Assembly (NCBI GenBank): GCA_018873225.1
Contig: JAEILZ010000004.1
Location: forward strand, 1,922,001 to 1,986,000
Length of the DNA stretch: 64,000 bases
Direction of reading: 5' to 3'
Origin: [Phialemoniopsis] sp. UDSM-2020
Lineage: Eukaryota; Ascomycota; Sordariomycetes; Thyridiales; Thyridiaceae
The first letter of the stretch is position 1; each line of letters starts with the position of its first letter. The position numbers were made by a program, and so were the translations under genes. A model generated the notes under the pieces. That model did no database searches and was not told the origin of the DNA. It was given only the letters and a program-made list of their open reading frames with translations. This document shows, one piece after another, positions 45,885 through 57,643 of this stretch.

Positions 45885-48800
45885 ATGATCTGGTACCTTT
45901 TGTACCCCTTTAGAGGGTAAGTTCCTGGTGTTCCACCCCTGCGCCCAGTTGCGTGTTGACAAAGCGAACGAAAGGACCACCGAGGCACCTGTCCTTGCAC
46001 CGAATTATCCTCTCCGCGTCGCATTCACTCGATACGGAAGATGGACTGCACGACATGTTGTCACAACCCTCCTCGTATCGGTGGCGGTCGCCACCATGCT
46101 GATATATCCCTTCCCGTTCCTGTATACCAACGACTTCATTAATGGCGCATCGAATATTCCTCGCCACGTCTGGACGGACGCCCAGCCGCTCGATGGGAAG
46201 GGAGGCATGGAACCAGATGTAATCATGCGTTCCATATGGGTCCATGGCAGCTACATGAAGGCTCTTCATCACGACGTTCTGCTGGGAGCTCTGGATCTCC
46301 AAGATGTCTTGTTAGGACCAACCAAGAACTTCAACCCTCGCCAGCGAGGGGATAACGTCGCAGCGGTCAATGCATCGACCAACCTCACGCCAAACGAACG
46401 TGACATGTTTCACGTAGTCAACGGTCTGACGAACCAGTCTTGGTTCTTTCACTCGCCGCTGCAATATTGGTCGTGTGACGCCGAGAAGATAGCCAGCGAT
46501 GCCAATCTCGTCTCCACAGTCAACGCCAGGAAGACAACGCCAACCTCGGTCAACGTGACCTTGCGACACTCGATAGTTTTCAGCGGCAAGCGATTCGAAG
46601 ATCGTGCTCTAGTCGCTGCCGATGCCCTCGTCATCACCCTGCTTCATCTGCGCGACTCCCCCATTGGCCGGTTGTGGGAGCGACGGGCGGAAGATCTTGC
46701 CCAGCAGATGGCCGACAAATGGACAGTGATTCCCAGCGATGGCAGGAGCGTGCAGAGTCAGCTTTACGAGTTCCAGTTCCGGCCCATATCGGTCCAAGAC
46801 TCGATCCTGCTCACTGTTGCCTATGCCCTGACCGCAGTATACTTCATGCTCAGCCTGTCAAAGCTGCGTGCCATGAAATCTAAGCCAGGCTTGATTTTGA
46901 CCGTCATGTCGCAAATATTTGCTTCTATCATGTCAAGCTTCACAGTGTGCGCAATCTTCAAAATTGATCTCTCTCGAATTCCCCGAGCGGCCTACCCTCT
47001 GGTCGTCTTGACCATGAGCCTAGAGAATATGTTTCGAATGATCAACGCCGTCCTCATCACCCCGCCTGAAGACAGCACGAGCAGTCGGATCGGGCAGGCA
47101 TTCGGACAGACGTGCCATGTTGCCATAGCGAGCGTTGCACAGAATCTCCTTATTCTCTGGGGACTGTCCAATGCTGTGTCACCCGGTGTAGCTGCGTTCT
47201 GCACCTTTGCAGCGATAGCAATCGTTTTCGACTTTTTCTACCTCTCGACATTCTTTCTATCTGTACTGAGCGTTGAAGTTCGGAGAACGGAGCTAAGCGA
47301 GGCTTTGGAAAAGTCCTCCAGGCACAAGGTTACGAGATCCGATCCACTACCGCGTCAGTCCTGGGCCGAAGCAGTCTACCGGGGGAACATTGGGCTTTCC
47401 ACGCGAATTGCGGGCACCATTGTCATGTCCGGATTCATCCTGATTGCGCAATGGCATTTTCTGGACAATGCCTCGGTGTATCGCGCCATCGGCGGTCTCT
47501 TCTATAGTACCGCGACAAACAACACTGCAGCAGCAGTCTCACCGCTGACAGCAATCCACCAAGCTCGAAGCCCTACATCATGGCTCCGTCTTCAAGACCA
47601 TGAGACCGCGCGAGAAGTCATCCAGGTCGTCAAGCCGTCAGCCCACAGCTACGTCGCGCGAGTTTATGACCCTATTGTCTTCGTTCTGAAGGGGTCAGAC
47701 CGCATGCCGTCTGTCAGTGAACGGGCTCTCCTTCCTGCAGTGTATGATTTCGCAAATCACCAACTAGTGCGACTCCTGGTGACTGTTTTGGTCATCGTAG
47801 CGGCGGTACGCCTGTTCATGAATTATTTGCTCTGGGACGAGATGAAGGAGTCCAAAGCCAATGGCGACGGTCCAGACGATGGGCCTCTGATGTCGATCAA
47901 ATCTCTGAACAGAGGCCACGCCCTGGATATTGTCATGTTGGCGGCGACACCCGATGGGCAATTCGTGTCTGTTGGCCTTGATCGCCGGGTCCGCGTCTGG
48001 CGACTCAACGCAGAGGTTAAAAGCTATTCGTTGAGGGATCCCGAGAACCCTATCAACATTCCCTTTCCCGTCCATACCCTAGCCATCGATGATGACTCGA
48101 CTTGGCTGGCAGTCCTATCCTCATATGAGGTTGTCCTCTGGAACCTGGTAGAGCGCCGCCGCGGCCCGTCCATGGCGCTGGATCTTTACGGCCAGAAACC
48201 AGAGGCATTCTTCTTTAATGGTCACGCCAAGGACGGCAGCTTACCATCTCTGGTCATCGTGAGACGGGATGGCATCATGATGGAATTATGGCCAGACCGT
48301 GAAGACAGGCAGGATGCTAATATCTGCCGTCATCCTCTGGTCTGCGTGGTCCCATTCAGCCAATGTAAGCCCACCCTTGCTACCCCACGGGCAGTATCCA
48401 GTATTGACCAGTCTATCCTTATAGCCGTGAACGCCTCTACTGCTTTGGCCTTGTCGGTGCTCGCAGCTACGAGAAAGGGTAACATTTACAAAGTAACCCA
48501 GCAAGAGGGCAAGTGGGTATCAGAGGAGATCCTTTTGGCCATCAAAGACTCTCAGAATGAGGAGAAGGATCTCAGTTCAATAGTCCCTCTTCCGGCCTTC
48601 TCGGCCTACCTTGCGGTTCGCTCTCGCTCAGTCGACCTAGTGAGCTTCGAAACCGCAAAAGTTTTCCACACCTTCCGGACGGAGTACATTCAACCCCGGT
48701 CGCTGAGGGCGCTGCTTCCACCCAGGCGACACACACAATCAGGTTCATCAGGGCTTGCATCATTGACACTGGCGTACACCAATGCCGAGACGGGCGACTG

Positions 48801-49356
48801 TGTCCTCCAAACGTATCTGCCCCAACAGGAAGGCAGCACGATATGTTTCTGCTCTTCCGAGTCGGGTAATACGCAATGTTGTCACTGGAGTGATACGAAG
48901 GAGATTATCAAACATGTGGAAGATCCAGGGCTCTGGGAGCCGCTGCAGAGCGGCTGTGTTGTGGGTGTAAGAAAAGTGGTTGAGAAGCAGCACAATGGAA
49001 GCTCGGAGCCACGGGCACAGGAGAACGGTGTCCGGCACCGGGGTCCACACGCCGCGAAACCGCAGACGAAGTGTTTTGATAGCTGGGAATTATGGTCGAT
49101 GACACAGCTGTCCTCTCAAGGAGACTACGAGACCACACCGCTTGCCGGCGAGGATGCACAGCACCTTATCATCTCGGAGCTGGGACCCATGATCAGCGTG
49201 GGCAGCTCGACCATCGCGATGGGTCTGGGGAATATCATCAAACTCATCACCATCGGACATAGCCGGTTTGGTAGCTCTGCTGAACTGCTCGACGCGGAGC
49301 ACTCGATGAGTCTGGGCTCAAGGCGGAGAAAGAATAGAGTTGTATCGAGGGGCTGA
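45885..49356 (+). CDS. scp1: SREBP cleavage-activating protein (SCAP) homologue
   Basis: Sterol sensor that escorts the SREBP transcription factor from ER to Golgi; in fungi it links sterol and oxygen supply. Two exons, 45885-45916 and 45975-49356, give 1137 residues. Exon 1 codes MIWYLLYPFRG, the start expected for fungal SCAP; the donor GTAAGT follows and the 58-bp intron ends in AAAG. TM1 is at about residues 38-60, followed by a lumenal loop with N-glycosylation sites (NAS, NLT, NQS, NVT). The sterol-sensing domain spans about 287-448, starting YALTAVYFMLSL. Two more membrane segments follow, then C-terminal WD40 repeats from about residue 657 (GHALDIVML...GLDRRVRVWRL) that would bind SREBP. 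The main exon has no ATG upstream of its conserved part, so the first exon is needed. No SREBP gene is in the window. Confidence 0.94.
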
Positions 49357-52300
49357 TCCCCTTGTTCTCGGCGAGGTTCGTCTACATAGGAGGGCAGTTA
49401 TGGCTTAACTCGTGTAAGTTTTCGCAGATACCCTGGGCTTTTTGGCGCAAGGTCATTATTGCTTCTTTTATTTTGGGTCATATCAAAAGCTGGACGGCGT
49501 CGGAACAGCATGGCAACATGGACAGTTGGATACAACATTATCTCCTTGGAATTGGAAATTAGAAGAAGCAATGAGATATCACGTTTGGTTCGCATGGCCC
49601 AGAGGCTAGTACAATTAACGACGGGCGCACGCACACCACATGGGAGAAAAAGCAAATAAAGAGGCAAGCCGCAACGCGACTTGCGTGATTGCTGAACCTG
49701 TCCATCCATCCAACGACTCCGTACCTGTGGACACATCCGGCACACGTGGGTCTTTGCTGTGTCTTTCGGACTGAACCCTGCCATGGAGGCGAGCGAACCG
49801 GTCCCCTACATGCGTGTTCTCCCGTGCTGTCGGTACGCGAGCGACGGTGGCGCGTTAAGTCAACTATTCCTCTTCACTCACCGCCACTTGTCGCCCATGC
49901 TTAGTCCCATCCTGAACCTTGCAGTCGCCCGTCGTTTCCTCTTCTTGAACCTCCACCCGCGGGCGAAGAGTTTTGTATGAGGGGGGTGAGAGCTAAGAGG
50001 GTTGGAGGCAAAGGTCGCATGTGAGCAGGCCTAGTGTGTTGCGGGCAACAGGTCGGCTTTATATATCTAGTGGGCAGCGCAGTAAATCGTGCGTGTCTGT
50101 AAGTATGTATGTATGCACGTCCTTACCTCATGCATATCGGCGAATACACGACGCGGCGCGCGTTGGCCGTGGGGTTTGGCAATTGGAAACGATCAAGTCC
50201 AATGAATCGAGACCCAGCCACCTCGACCCCGGTCCTCCCCAAATCCTACCCTGCTGCTGCTCTGCGAGGTCGTCGTCACAGTAGTATTTTGTTGCTAGTG
50301 CCAGGTACCGCGAAGCGAGAGGTTGATCACCCGAGCTCTGGATGAAACTCTGCGTGGGATGATGATGAACTCACCCCATACAGAGGTATTAAGGGTAAGT
50401 AACACATTCCTGCGAGGTCCTGACCTGTGAGGAATTGGGCAGTGGGATAGCCCTCTACCCAACACTCGACACCTGACAGAGGGATCGAAATTTCAGCCTG
50501 CAACCTTCGTATGACACCGGCCAATATGGCTTTCGGCAGACACGAGATCCACGCGTAGTTCGTTCGAACACCTTTGAGAGCGGGCGGGAAGACGGGAAGG
50601 GCGAAAATTGTCTGAGACATAATCTGCCCGGCGGCCCCGCAAGTCACTGACCTTAGTACTGATAGCTTCAATTGGAGCTCCTGTTGCGCTGCACTATTGA
50701 AGATTGATGGCACGTAGCTAATAAGCAGGCGCGACGAAGAGACCAAGGCAAGCTAAAGAAGAACATTGAAGCAGTGTCAGTCAGTTAATCATGCAGCCAT
50801 CACAAGTAGAGGAGGCGTGACATAATAGCTCAAAACCCTGACTCCTTGAACGATGCCCATCCCGGATTTGCATTGGAATGTGACGAGCTAAAAATGACCA
50901 TGTCAAGCCATACAGGCATGCCAGGCCAGTCTTCAGGGTTCAACAGCAGTCAAATCTTGGTCGTGGCGCCGGCACTAAGACCTGGAAGGGGATGGAGCTG
51001 CCTGTAAAGGACCCAGCCATGGACAGGCCATCCTGCCCTGTCATTGACAGGGGAGACATTGACATGGACGAAACAGTCTCAAGGTCCGGGCCGGAGCTGC
51101 AAAAACGGGGAAACAATGGCAATCTTATCTCCCTCTTTCCCACTCGCTCGCTCTCTGCCGGCTGGTGTTTCTTTCGGCCTGTCGCGACCTCATTCCTCGT
51201 GTTGTCTTTCGTCCATCCATTGTTCTCCCCTTGACTTTGGATCTGTCCGATTCGATACGAAACGACAGCGACGGATTCGGACCACAAATAGACATCGCTG
51301 TCTGTCATCCAACGATTTCCTGATCGTCGGGCGTCGCGCGACACGACGACGCTTCTGCAGCTCCCCTGCCTCTGCAGCAGGAAAAAAAGGGCCAGACCAA
51401 GAACAAGGCCCAAGGCCCACAGAGGGTACCTACGCTGACCTTCAATTGCTCGAGAGGGCCTGTCGAATTGCCCAATCGCTTCTCGCCAGCTGCAGGATTT
51501 GCCTCTTACCTGACGTAGGTAATCGGGAGGCAGCTCGTGCCTCTCTCTCTGCACCTACTTTACAGCTGCAGCTTGCGTGCGCGCGCACACGCTCTGCAGG
51601 TAGGGCGGCTTCGGGAAGGGCGATCCGTACTTGGTCGTGGCAGGATGAGACGGATGAAGTGAGCGACGGTGGACAACTCACCTTGCATGCAGAGAAGCGT
51701 CAAACCTACGCACTCTCTCACCTCTCTGCTGCCTTGCATCTTCAACGGCCATTCGCTTGTCCAGGGCCCCAGTTCACACAAATTCTTTAGCTTGGCCGGG
51801 GGCTCTTGTCACACACTCTGCATCGCATCGCATCACATAAACACCCGATCGCCGCGTGCAGCAACTGCATCGCATCTCTTGACTTACCTTTCCCTGACCG
51901 ACAAAACCTACCCCAGCCCTCTTTTTTCCCTGCTTCTTCCCTGCTCAGATGCACGTCCCGCACATGGAGCTCTGCTGTTAGCGTCAGCCCAGGAATCCGG
52001 GGACGTTTTGAAAGGACAGCACGCACCACCGCTCCTATCGCATCATTCCCACCAAAGTGCTGGCCCATTCCGCTACGCCTCTTTTGAGTTGTCTCTGCGA
52101 CATCTTCATTGGAACCTGACTGGGTGTTTGCCCGTCTACGACTGCAAGCGCAACAGCCAACGGACGGGGCTGGAAGTGAGTGAGAGAGTGAGAAGGAAGA
52201 CCCTGTGGCCGCAGCTAGGGCCCACCACGCTCGTTTCATACCCGAAAACCCACAGGCGCCGTCTGCAAGGCGCTGCACGACTCCTTTATGATACATACAG

Positions 52301-53439
52301 CCGAGCTCTCTAGTATCATTGCTTTCCGGAACTTGCAACATCTCTGAATTTTGGTGTCCGCCGGACCTCGGTCTTCTAGTTTGCCTCTGGATTGGTATGC
52401 GCCAGACTCGCAGGTCTTGCAGCCCTACTGGAAACACGAACACGACTGGAAGTCATCTCGCCTGTTCGGTTGAGAACCGGATTCGACGGTTCCTGAACTC
52501 CATTGAGAGCCAAGCAAATCCAGTGAGCGCCAAATTCACCGATCATACGCTTCATCAACGACCATTTTCCAGCTTGACCCGTTTCTCCCAGGCGAACGCA
52601 CCTCTCACCGCCTTCTTTCCCGGGTTCTCCAGGGCTCTTCCTTGTCCTCGAGAAACGTCTCTTCCGTCTCTCAAGCCTCCCTCCATACTCTGAGCCGCTC
52701 GTAACGGAGATCTTGCGGCTTATTACTCTGACGTCCGCTGCTCCTGTATATATATCGGCGAAATAAGGGAATTGCGCCATGCCCTTGACTAGATCCACCA
52801 TCTCACATCCCGGAACCGCACCTGCATCTCGAAGCTCCAAGCTGGCCACTGTAAGGCACTCTTTCGCCTGGTGCTAGTACGAATTGCGTGGAAGACTATT
52901 CTCATTGGTTCTCTTCCGCCTGCAAAGAGCGTATTGGACGTCGCAGACCCCAACGTGCTAGGATTGGTCAGTAAAAGCCCCAATGGTCGCCCGGCTTGTT
53001 CCAGCTAGCTGGCCTAATGTGATGTTGTTGTTGACAGCCTTGACCTGTAGGTTTTCGTGCCAGTTTTGAAACGTAGCAGAAGGCGGCAGCTCGCATCATC
53101 TCATTGAAGCAGCAAAGCAGCGGCTTTGCTTGACTGGTCTAAACTGAAGACCGCCACTGCTTGGGTCGTACATTTCTACACTCACGCTGCCTCAGTGCTG
53201 TCATCCTCATTGTGCTCCATTCATCTGAGCCTTATACAGTGTCGATCACTCTTACTGTAGCATCACCACCTCTTGACCTGACTCTTTTGACTCAGAGATA
53301 GAGGGAAACAGTTTTACTATAGCCGGGACATCCAAATCGTCTTCTGTGGACACTCACGCCGCTCTTCACTGTCGGCCTTCCACTTCAGTGTTGAATTTGG
53401 TATCAGGGTTGGCGTCTTGTCCGGGACTGGCGACTATTA
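49357..53439. other. 4.1 kb region without recognisable genes
   Basis: Frames of up to 248 codons occur (51044-51790 +, 50940-51554 -), but they overlap on opposite strands and resemble nothing. About 51100-52700 is pyrimidine-rich on the + strand. It may be a very long leader of the 14-3-3-like gene or host a non-coding RNA. No repeats or transposon parts were seen. Confidence 0.4.
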
Positions 53440-54384
53440 ATGGCGTCTTCGGAGGTAGATCAAAAATTCCTCGGCAGGCTTGCCAGAGCCGTGGAGCCTG
53501 ACAACCCTCTACTGTCGTCGATGCTGTTCAAGATCCTAGGCTTGTCCATAAACCTATCAGCGCCACTCGTCACAGCCCGAAAACAACGACGGCTCGATCC
53601 AGCAAACAATGCTCAGTCCCTCGATCTCTACTTCCATATCCTGTGGCTGTCTAGAGAAGGCCTTGTCATGCTCGAGCAGTATGTGCTGCCTATGGTTGGG
53701 AATTATGTCGAGCTGAAAGTGCTCGCATTCAAACTTCGCGCTTCTTTTTATCACATTTTTGTGCTATTCCACAACCACCCGCAGGTGTCGAATATGGGCA
53801 TCTCAACACCCGATGCCACGGATAGCTCTGCGGACCCGGTAACTCGCAATCTCGAGAAGGGGAAAGGCATAGCGAGAGATGACGTTTCGATATCGGCAAC
53901 TCCCCCGATCTACGTCGCCCAAACAAAAGAGGGAGGCCCCGTTGGACCCCCTCCCGGCTTCGGACCCGCCTCAACCGGCAATTTCCTCCTACCCGCCATC
54001 GACTTCCTGCCGGCGGCCCATCAGTACTTCAAAGAGGCGGTCACGCTCGCCGATGAGTTGCTTTGGGGCTCGCACTCTCTGCGACTCTCCGTGAAAACGG
54101 AGTACTCGGCGTTTCTGTATGACTGTGTTCACGACGCGGAGGCTAGCCGGAAAATAGCACAGGACACCATCGCCGAGGTGTACCAGGCCAGCGAGGGTAT
54201 CGACAACGATATGTTTAGCGATGCGTGCGAGCTCGTGACCGTACTCGGCAAGATGATGAAGAGGGGCCTCGGGGCGGGTGCATCGGGTAGTAAGGCCCCT
54301 ACTCAGCAAGATGGAGGCGCGCATGCCGCACCGCCAGCTACGACGGCGCCTGCCACGGCGGCGGGGATGCCGGAGTTTATATGA
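53440..54384 (+). CDS. Divergent 14-3-3-like protein
   Basis: Intronless, 314 residues. The C-terminal half matches the last helices of 14-3-3 proteins (FKEAVTLADELLWGSHSLRLSVKTEYSAFLYD...ASRKIAQDTIAEVYQ...MFSDACELVTVLGKMM). The N-terminal half fits helices 3-5 (LEQYVLPMVGNYVELKVLAFKLRASFYHIFVLF). A Pro/Gly-rich insertion (PVGPPPGFGPA, about residues 165-180) separates them, and a low-complexity Ala/Thr tail ends the protein. True 14-3-3 proteins dimerise and bind phosphoserine peptides. Here the pocket Arg-Tyr pair of the DYYRY motif appears replaced (SFYHI), so canonical phosphopeptide binding is doubtful. Similar divergent 14-3-3 domain proteins occur in other filamentous fungi (from memory). 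The fold is likely; the role is unknown. Confidence 0.82.
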   Translation: MASSEVDQKFLGRLARAVEPDNPLLSSMLFKILGLSINLSAPLVTARKQRRLDPANNAQSLDLYFHILWLSREGLVMLEQYVLPMVGNYVELKVLAFKLRASFYHIFVLFHNHPQVSNMGISTPDATDSSADPVTRNLEKGKGIARDDVSISATPPIYVAQTKEGGPVGPPPGFGPASTGNFLLPAIDFLPAAHQYFKEAVTLADELLWGSHSLRLSVKTEYSAFLYDCVHDAEASRKIAQDTIAEVYQASEGIDNDMFSDACELVTVLGKMMKRGLGAGASGSKAPTQQDGGAHAAPPATTAPATAAGMPEFI

Positions 54385-55031
54385 TGTCACGCATTCTACA
54401 CCGAGACCATCCCTTGACAAAGGTCCCTCAGAACTCTCAGACCAAGTCTTTGATAAGCCATACTTCACGGCTTGGCTACATCTGGCCAGGCCACACCCTG
54501 GAAGATCGCACCTGCCAGCTGTGTTATGGAAGCCAATCTATCTGTCTCCAAGGCTATGGGCATCGTGCCTCCCTCCGACCATTTCGATATAGCATCGAAA
54601 CCCCCATCACCAGACACCCTCACATACACGACGGACGACCAAGCTCCCCAGCGCGCGCGCGATTGATGCCCACAGTCCCCAAACTCCACTTTGGGAAGGG
54701 CTTTGTTTGATTAGCCAGCTTGATACCCCATTTCAAATTATACATGGGACTTACGGAGTCAGGTGTTGGACAGTCTATGCCTTTCTCGAGCCTTGCGCTC
54801 GTGACCATGCGGCCATGGAGCCAGGCCCCACGGAGAACCTTGTTCTATATTTAATGTAATAGTAGTGTATTTCATAATCTGAAAGCATTGTACGCTGTTT
54901 AATTGCTAATGAGTAGCCCGACCGAACCGCGATGTGACCCCATTGTATGACTTTATCAAGGTATGAGCTCTCTGCCCGACTGACTCTTCAAGACGACCAA
55001 ATTTTTGCTTGTACCAGCTCTTGAAGGCCCT
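54385..55031. other. Convergent intergenic region
   Basis: 647 bp between convergent genes. It contains a (GC)n run near 54651-54661 and AT-rich DNA at 54840-54910. No gene was seen. Confidence 0.45.
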
Positions 55032-56120
55032 TTAATCCTCATCTGCGAGGCCCTCTGCCTCCTCAACCTTGGCTCGAAGCACCTCGACGTCCACCATCCG
55101 GCCCGTGGCGGCGCAGAACGCGGCCTGCACCTCAAGCCACCGCTCGCACCTCTGCCGTGCGTCGATCACGCCCAGGATCTGGCAATCCTCAGCACTCAAG
55201 CCATCTCCAGGCTGTACCTGGAGTGTGGGAGGGTAGCGTTGTGGGAGCACGGTAGACCAAAGGTACTCGCGCTGAGCCCGCAGCTCCTCTTGCTCCTTCT
55301 CGTCGTCGTCGTCCTCCTCTTCGGCTTCTGCGGATACTGCCGATGAGGAGGAGGCGGGCTGCGGAGACGACGAGGACGAGGATGATACGGCGGGTTTCTT
55401 CTGCTTCTTCTTTTGCTTCTGCTTCGACTTCTGGTCTTTCTTCTGCTTTTCGTTCTTCTTGTTGGCCTTTGCCTCTTCAACGGCAGCTACTTCTTCCTCT
55501 TCGTCGGCCGAGGAGATCGGTCCGACGTTTGAGTCAACCTCGCTACTCTGGGGCTCGCTGTCCTGAGGCTCGCTGCTCTGGGCTTCGCTTGTATCCGCCG
55601 CGCTTGCTTCTCCCCAAGTTCCCTCATCTCCAGAAGTGGCTGCATCGCCAGAAGTAGCTTCGTCGCCAGAAGTCGCATCACCGCCAGATGTGGCTTCGTC
55701 ACCTGACGTCGCTTCATCTCCTGACGTCGCTTCATCTCCGGAAGTAGCTTCATTGCCAGAGGTGTCTTCATCTCCCGAAAAGGCCATCGCATCCCACGAA
55801 AAGCCGTCCTCTTCCCCATCTGTAGTCTGCACACTCTCGTCCGTCGTGGCAGCAGCGCCAGCGCCAGAAGCCGAGCTGGCATCGGTGGTGTCGCCGTCGG
55901 GGTCGGGGCCGATGGCCTTGAACCGCTTCTGCACCTCCTTCTTGCCGCGCTTGATCGCCTTGCCTATGGCGGCCCAGGTCTCACCGCCGGCCTTCATGGA
56001 GCGGATGATGGCATCCTCCGAGGGCGTCCATGTCGGGCCTGCGCCTGTCGAAGAGGATGCGCCTGAGGCGCTGGTGTCGTCTGCCGCCGCGGACGACGAG
56101 TCTGCTTCGTAGGATGACAT
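55032..56120 (-). CDS. SANT/Myb-like protein with TSGDEA hexapeptide repeats
   Basis: Intronless, 362 residues. Residues 30-70 (TWTPSEDAIIRSMKAGGETWAAIGKAIKRGKKEVQKRFKAI) form a single Myb/SANT-like helix-turn-helix with spaced Trp31 and Trp49. Residues 114-168 are about eight imperfect TSGDEA hexapeptides, followed by Gln-Ser-Glu-Pro repeats. Next comes a strongly basic stretch (KKNEKQKKDQKSKQKQKKKQKK), which could localise the protein to nucleus or nucleolus, then poly-Ser and an acidic coiled segment. The last 80 residues (EYLWSTVLPQRYPPTLQ...RCERWLEVQAAFCAATGRMVDVEVLRAKVE) look folded and may be the conserved part. It is probably chromatin- or DNA-associated, but the target is unknown. 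It diverges from the DUF4202 gene. Confidence 0.82.
   Translation of the reverse strand: MSSYEADSSSAAADDTSASGASSSTGAGPTWTPSEDAIIRSMKAGGETWAAIGKAIKRGKKEVQKRFKAIGPDPDGDTTDASSASGAGAAATTDESVQTTDGEEDGFSWDAMAFSGDEDTSGNEATSGDEATSGDEATSGDEATSGGDATSGDEATSGDAATSGDEGTWGEASAADTSEAQSSEPQDSEPQSSEVDSNVGPISSADEEEEVAAVEEAKANKKNEKQKKDQKSKQKQKKKQKKPAVSSSSSSSPQPASSSSAVSAEAEEEDDDDEKEQEELRAQREYLWSTVLPQRYPPTLQVQPGDGLSAEDCQILGVIDARQRCERWLEVQAAFCAATGRMVDVEVLRAKVEEAEGLADED
55617..55781 (-). repeat. 18-bp coding repeats (TSGDEA units)
   Basis: About eight diverged 18-bp units inside the SANT gene, each coding TSG(D/N)(E/D/A)A. Codon choice varies between units, so the array is not very recent, although length changes remain possible. 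Confidence 0.85.
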
Positions 56121-56919
56121 TACAGTGATGCAGTCTGTCTCACTAGCCTAGATCGTGCTTCTTTTCTGCTGTCTGACACTGGATGAGTTTCACTGCTTGA
56201 TTCGGAATCGTAGCATTCGTTCAGAGGTGGCGGTGTCCATTCAGTCCGTTCAGTGATGTCTTGCGTCTTGCTTCTGTCTATCGGCATTCGATTCTCTTTT
56301 CCTCAAGTACTCCGCGTCTTGGTGCGGGATCCTTGAACAGGGACTTTTGTTGCGTTGCTCGATTCCAGCCGTGGATCTGAGGTGAGAATGAACGATACTT
56401 AAAAGGGAAAGGCTGTACTCATGTCTAATGTGGCTTTAGATTGAGGTTTGCTAGTTTTCATACATCTTTGGTCTATGTCATGGTTTTCTTCTGAAGACAC
56501 TCACCTGAAAGCTCACAGTCTACCTGCTATCAAAGGTATACATAACCAAGGAATTGCGGGCATCTGAAGAGCATATATCACAAAAGTTTGCTCCTGCTTT
56601 GCTACTTTGTTCAGCTCAACATATTCACAATCTGCAGTTCAGTCTATCATTTTGCTATCTGGTATGCTTTGCAAACATCGCACAGGTTGAAACAATATGA
56701 TGATAGTATAAGTAATACGGTCGGTGTTTGTGTTAGTCGGGATTTGACCCGCTCTCAACTCGATCGTCGTTCTCTCGGTCCAATGAGAGAAAGCCCTTCT
56801 CTCAATTGCCAAAATCTGGTTTGCTGCTCGAATCGCGACTCACCTGACACAAACAATTCACTCTCTGCAACTTGATATATTGAAGTAGCCAGTCTCAACG
56901 AAGACCATCAGCGCGAGGC
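56121..56919. other. Divergent intergenic region with small inverted repeat
   Basis: 799 bp, AT-rich at 56440-56740, holding promoters of both flanking genes. Around 56786-56804 a perfect 7-bp inverted repeat (GAGAGAA...TTCTCTC) occurs. No tRNA is supported. Confidence 0.45.
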
Positions 56920-57643
56920 ATGGCTTCATCACTGCCCTCACTGCCGGAAAACTTCTCGGCCGGGCTCAAGCTCATTGACGAAGCGCATGCGCGGGATCCC
57001 AACAAGGTCAAGAAAGCAGATGGCACCGAGACAGACATCCCTTATGAGCTGCATTATGCCGAAAAGATGACAGCCTGGTTAGTCAAGCGCGCGCCGGATG
57101 CTTCGCCGGTGTTGCAGCTGGCCTGCAGGGCTCAGCACTTCCGGAGGTAAGGCCGTATTCCTCGTCTGCCCACGGTGCACGAGTCCTTAGTTCACAGGGA
57201 GAAGCACTAACACAATCACCGCCTCGAAAAGATGGGAAATCCCCCGAAGCAGCTATCCAATGACTCGGCCGGGGTACCTGACATGGCGGACGAAGCTGAA
57301 GGCGCAGGCCGCTGTGCAGGTGGCCGAGCTGCTTCGGACGCCATCCATTACCCCGCCCATCCCGGACGCGGATGTTGACCGTGTGGCGGCTTTGATTCGG
57401 AAAGAGGGCTTGACCAGCACGGAGGAGAATGAGGACGTGCAGGTCCTGGAGGACGTGGCCTGTCTTGTATTCCTCGACGACCAATTCGAGGCGTTCCAGG
57501 CCGGTATCGACGAGGACAAAATGATCAACATCTTACGCAGGACCTGGGGCAAGATGAGCCCTGCAGGAAGAGATCTCGCGCTGCAAATGGACCTCGGCGA
57601 CAGGCCCAAGGAGTTGGTGGCCATGGCCCTCGAGGGAAGCTGA
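56920..57643 (+). CDS. DUF4202 family protein
   Basis: Two exons, 56920-57146 and 57232-57643, give 212 residues. The motifs AGLKLIDEAHARDPN, ELHYAEKMTAWL, LACRAQHFRRWEIPRSSYP and RPGYLTWRTKLK are those of the DUF4202 family found in bacteria and fungi. Conserved His residues and late Glu/Asp (EDVACLVFLDDQFEAF) suggest a metal-dependent, HD-like helical hydrolase, though no activity is established to my knowledge. The intron splits the Arg-Trp of the RRWEIPR signature, so the correct acceptor (57230-57231) is well fixed. It lies 370 bp upstream of the b2-like gene on the same strand. Confidence 0.9.

Noticed and set aside
50327..50746. 139-codon - strand frame
   Set aside because: Somewhat protein-like composition, but no start context, splice partners or known motif to support it.
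50940..51554. 204-codon - strand frame with a hydrophobic stretch
   Set aside because: The segment looks membrane-like, but the rest is low-conservation-looking, overlaps a + frame and shows no family motif.
56729..56810. tRNA-like stretch on the - strand (CGGGTCAAATCCCG arm and a CTCTC...GAGAG hairpin)
   Set aside because: The T loop is one base short, no anticodon stem forms and the acceptor ends do not pair.
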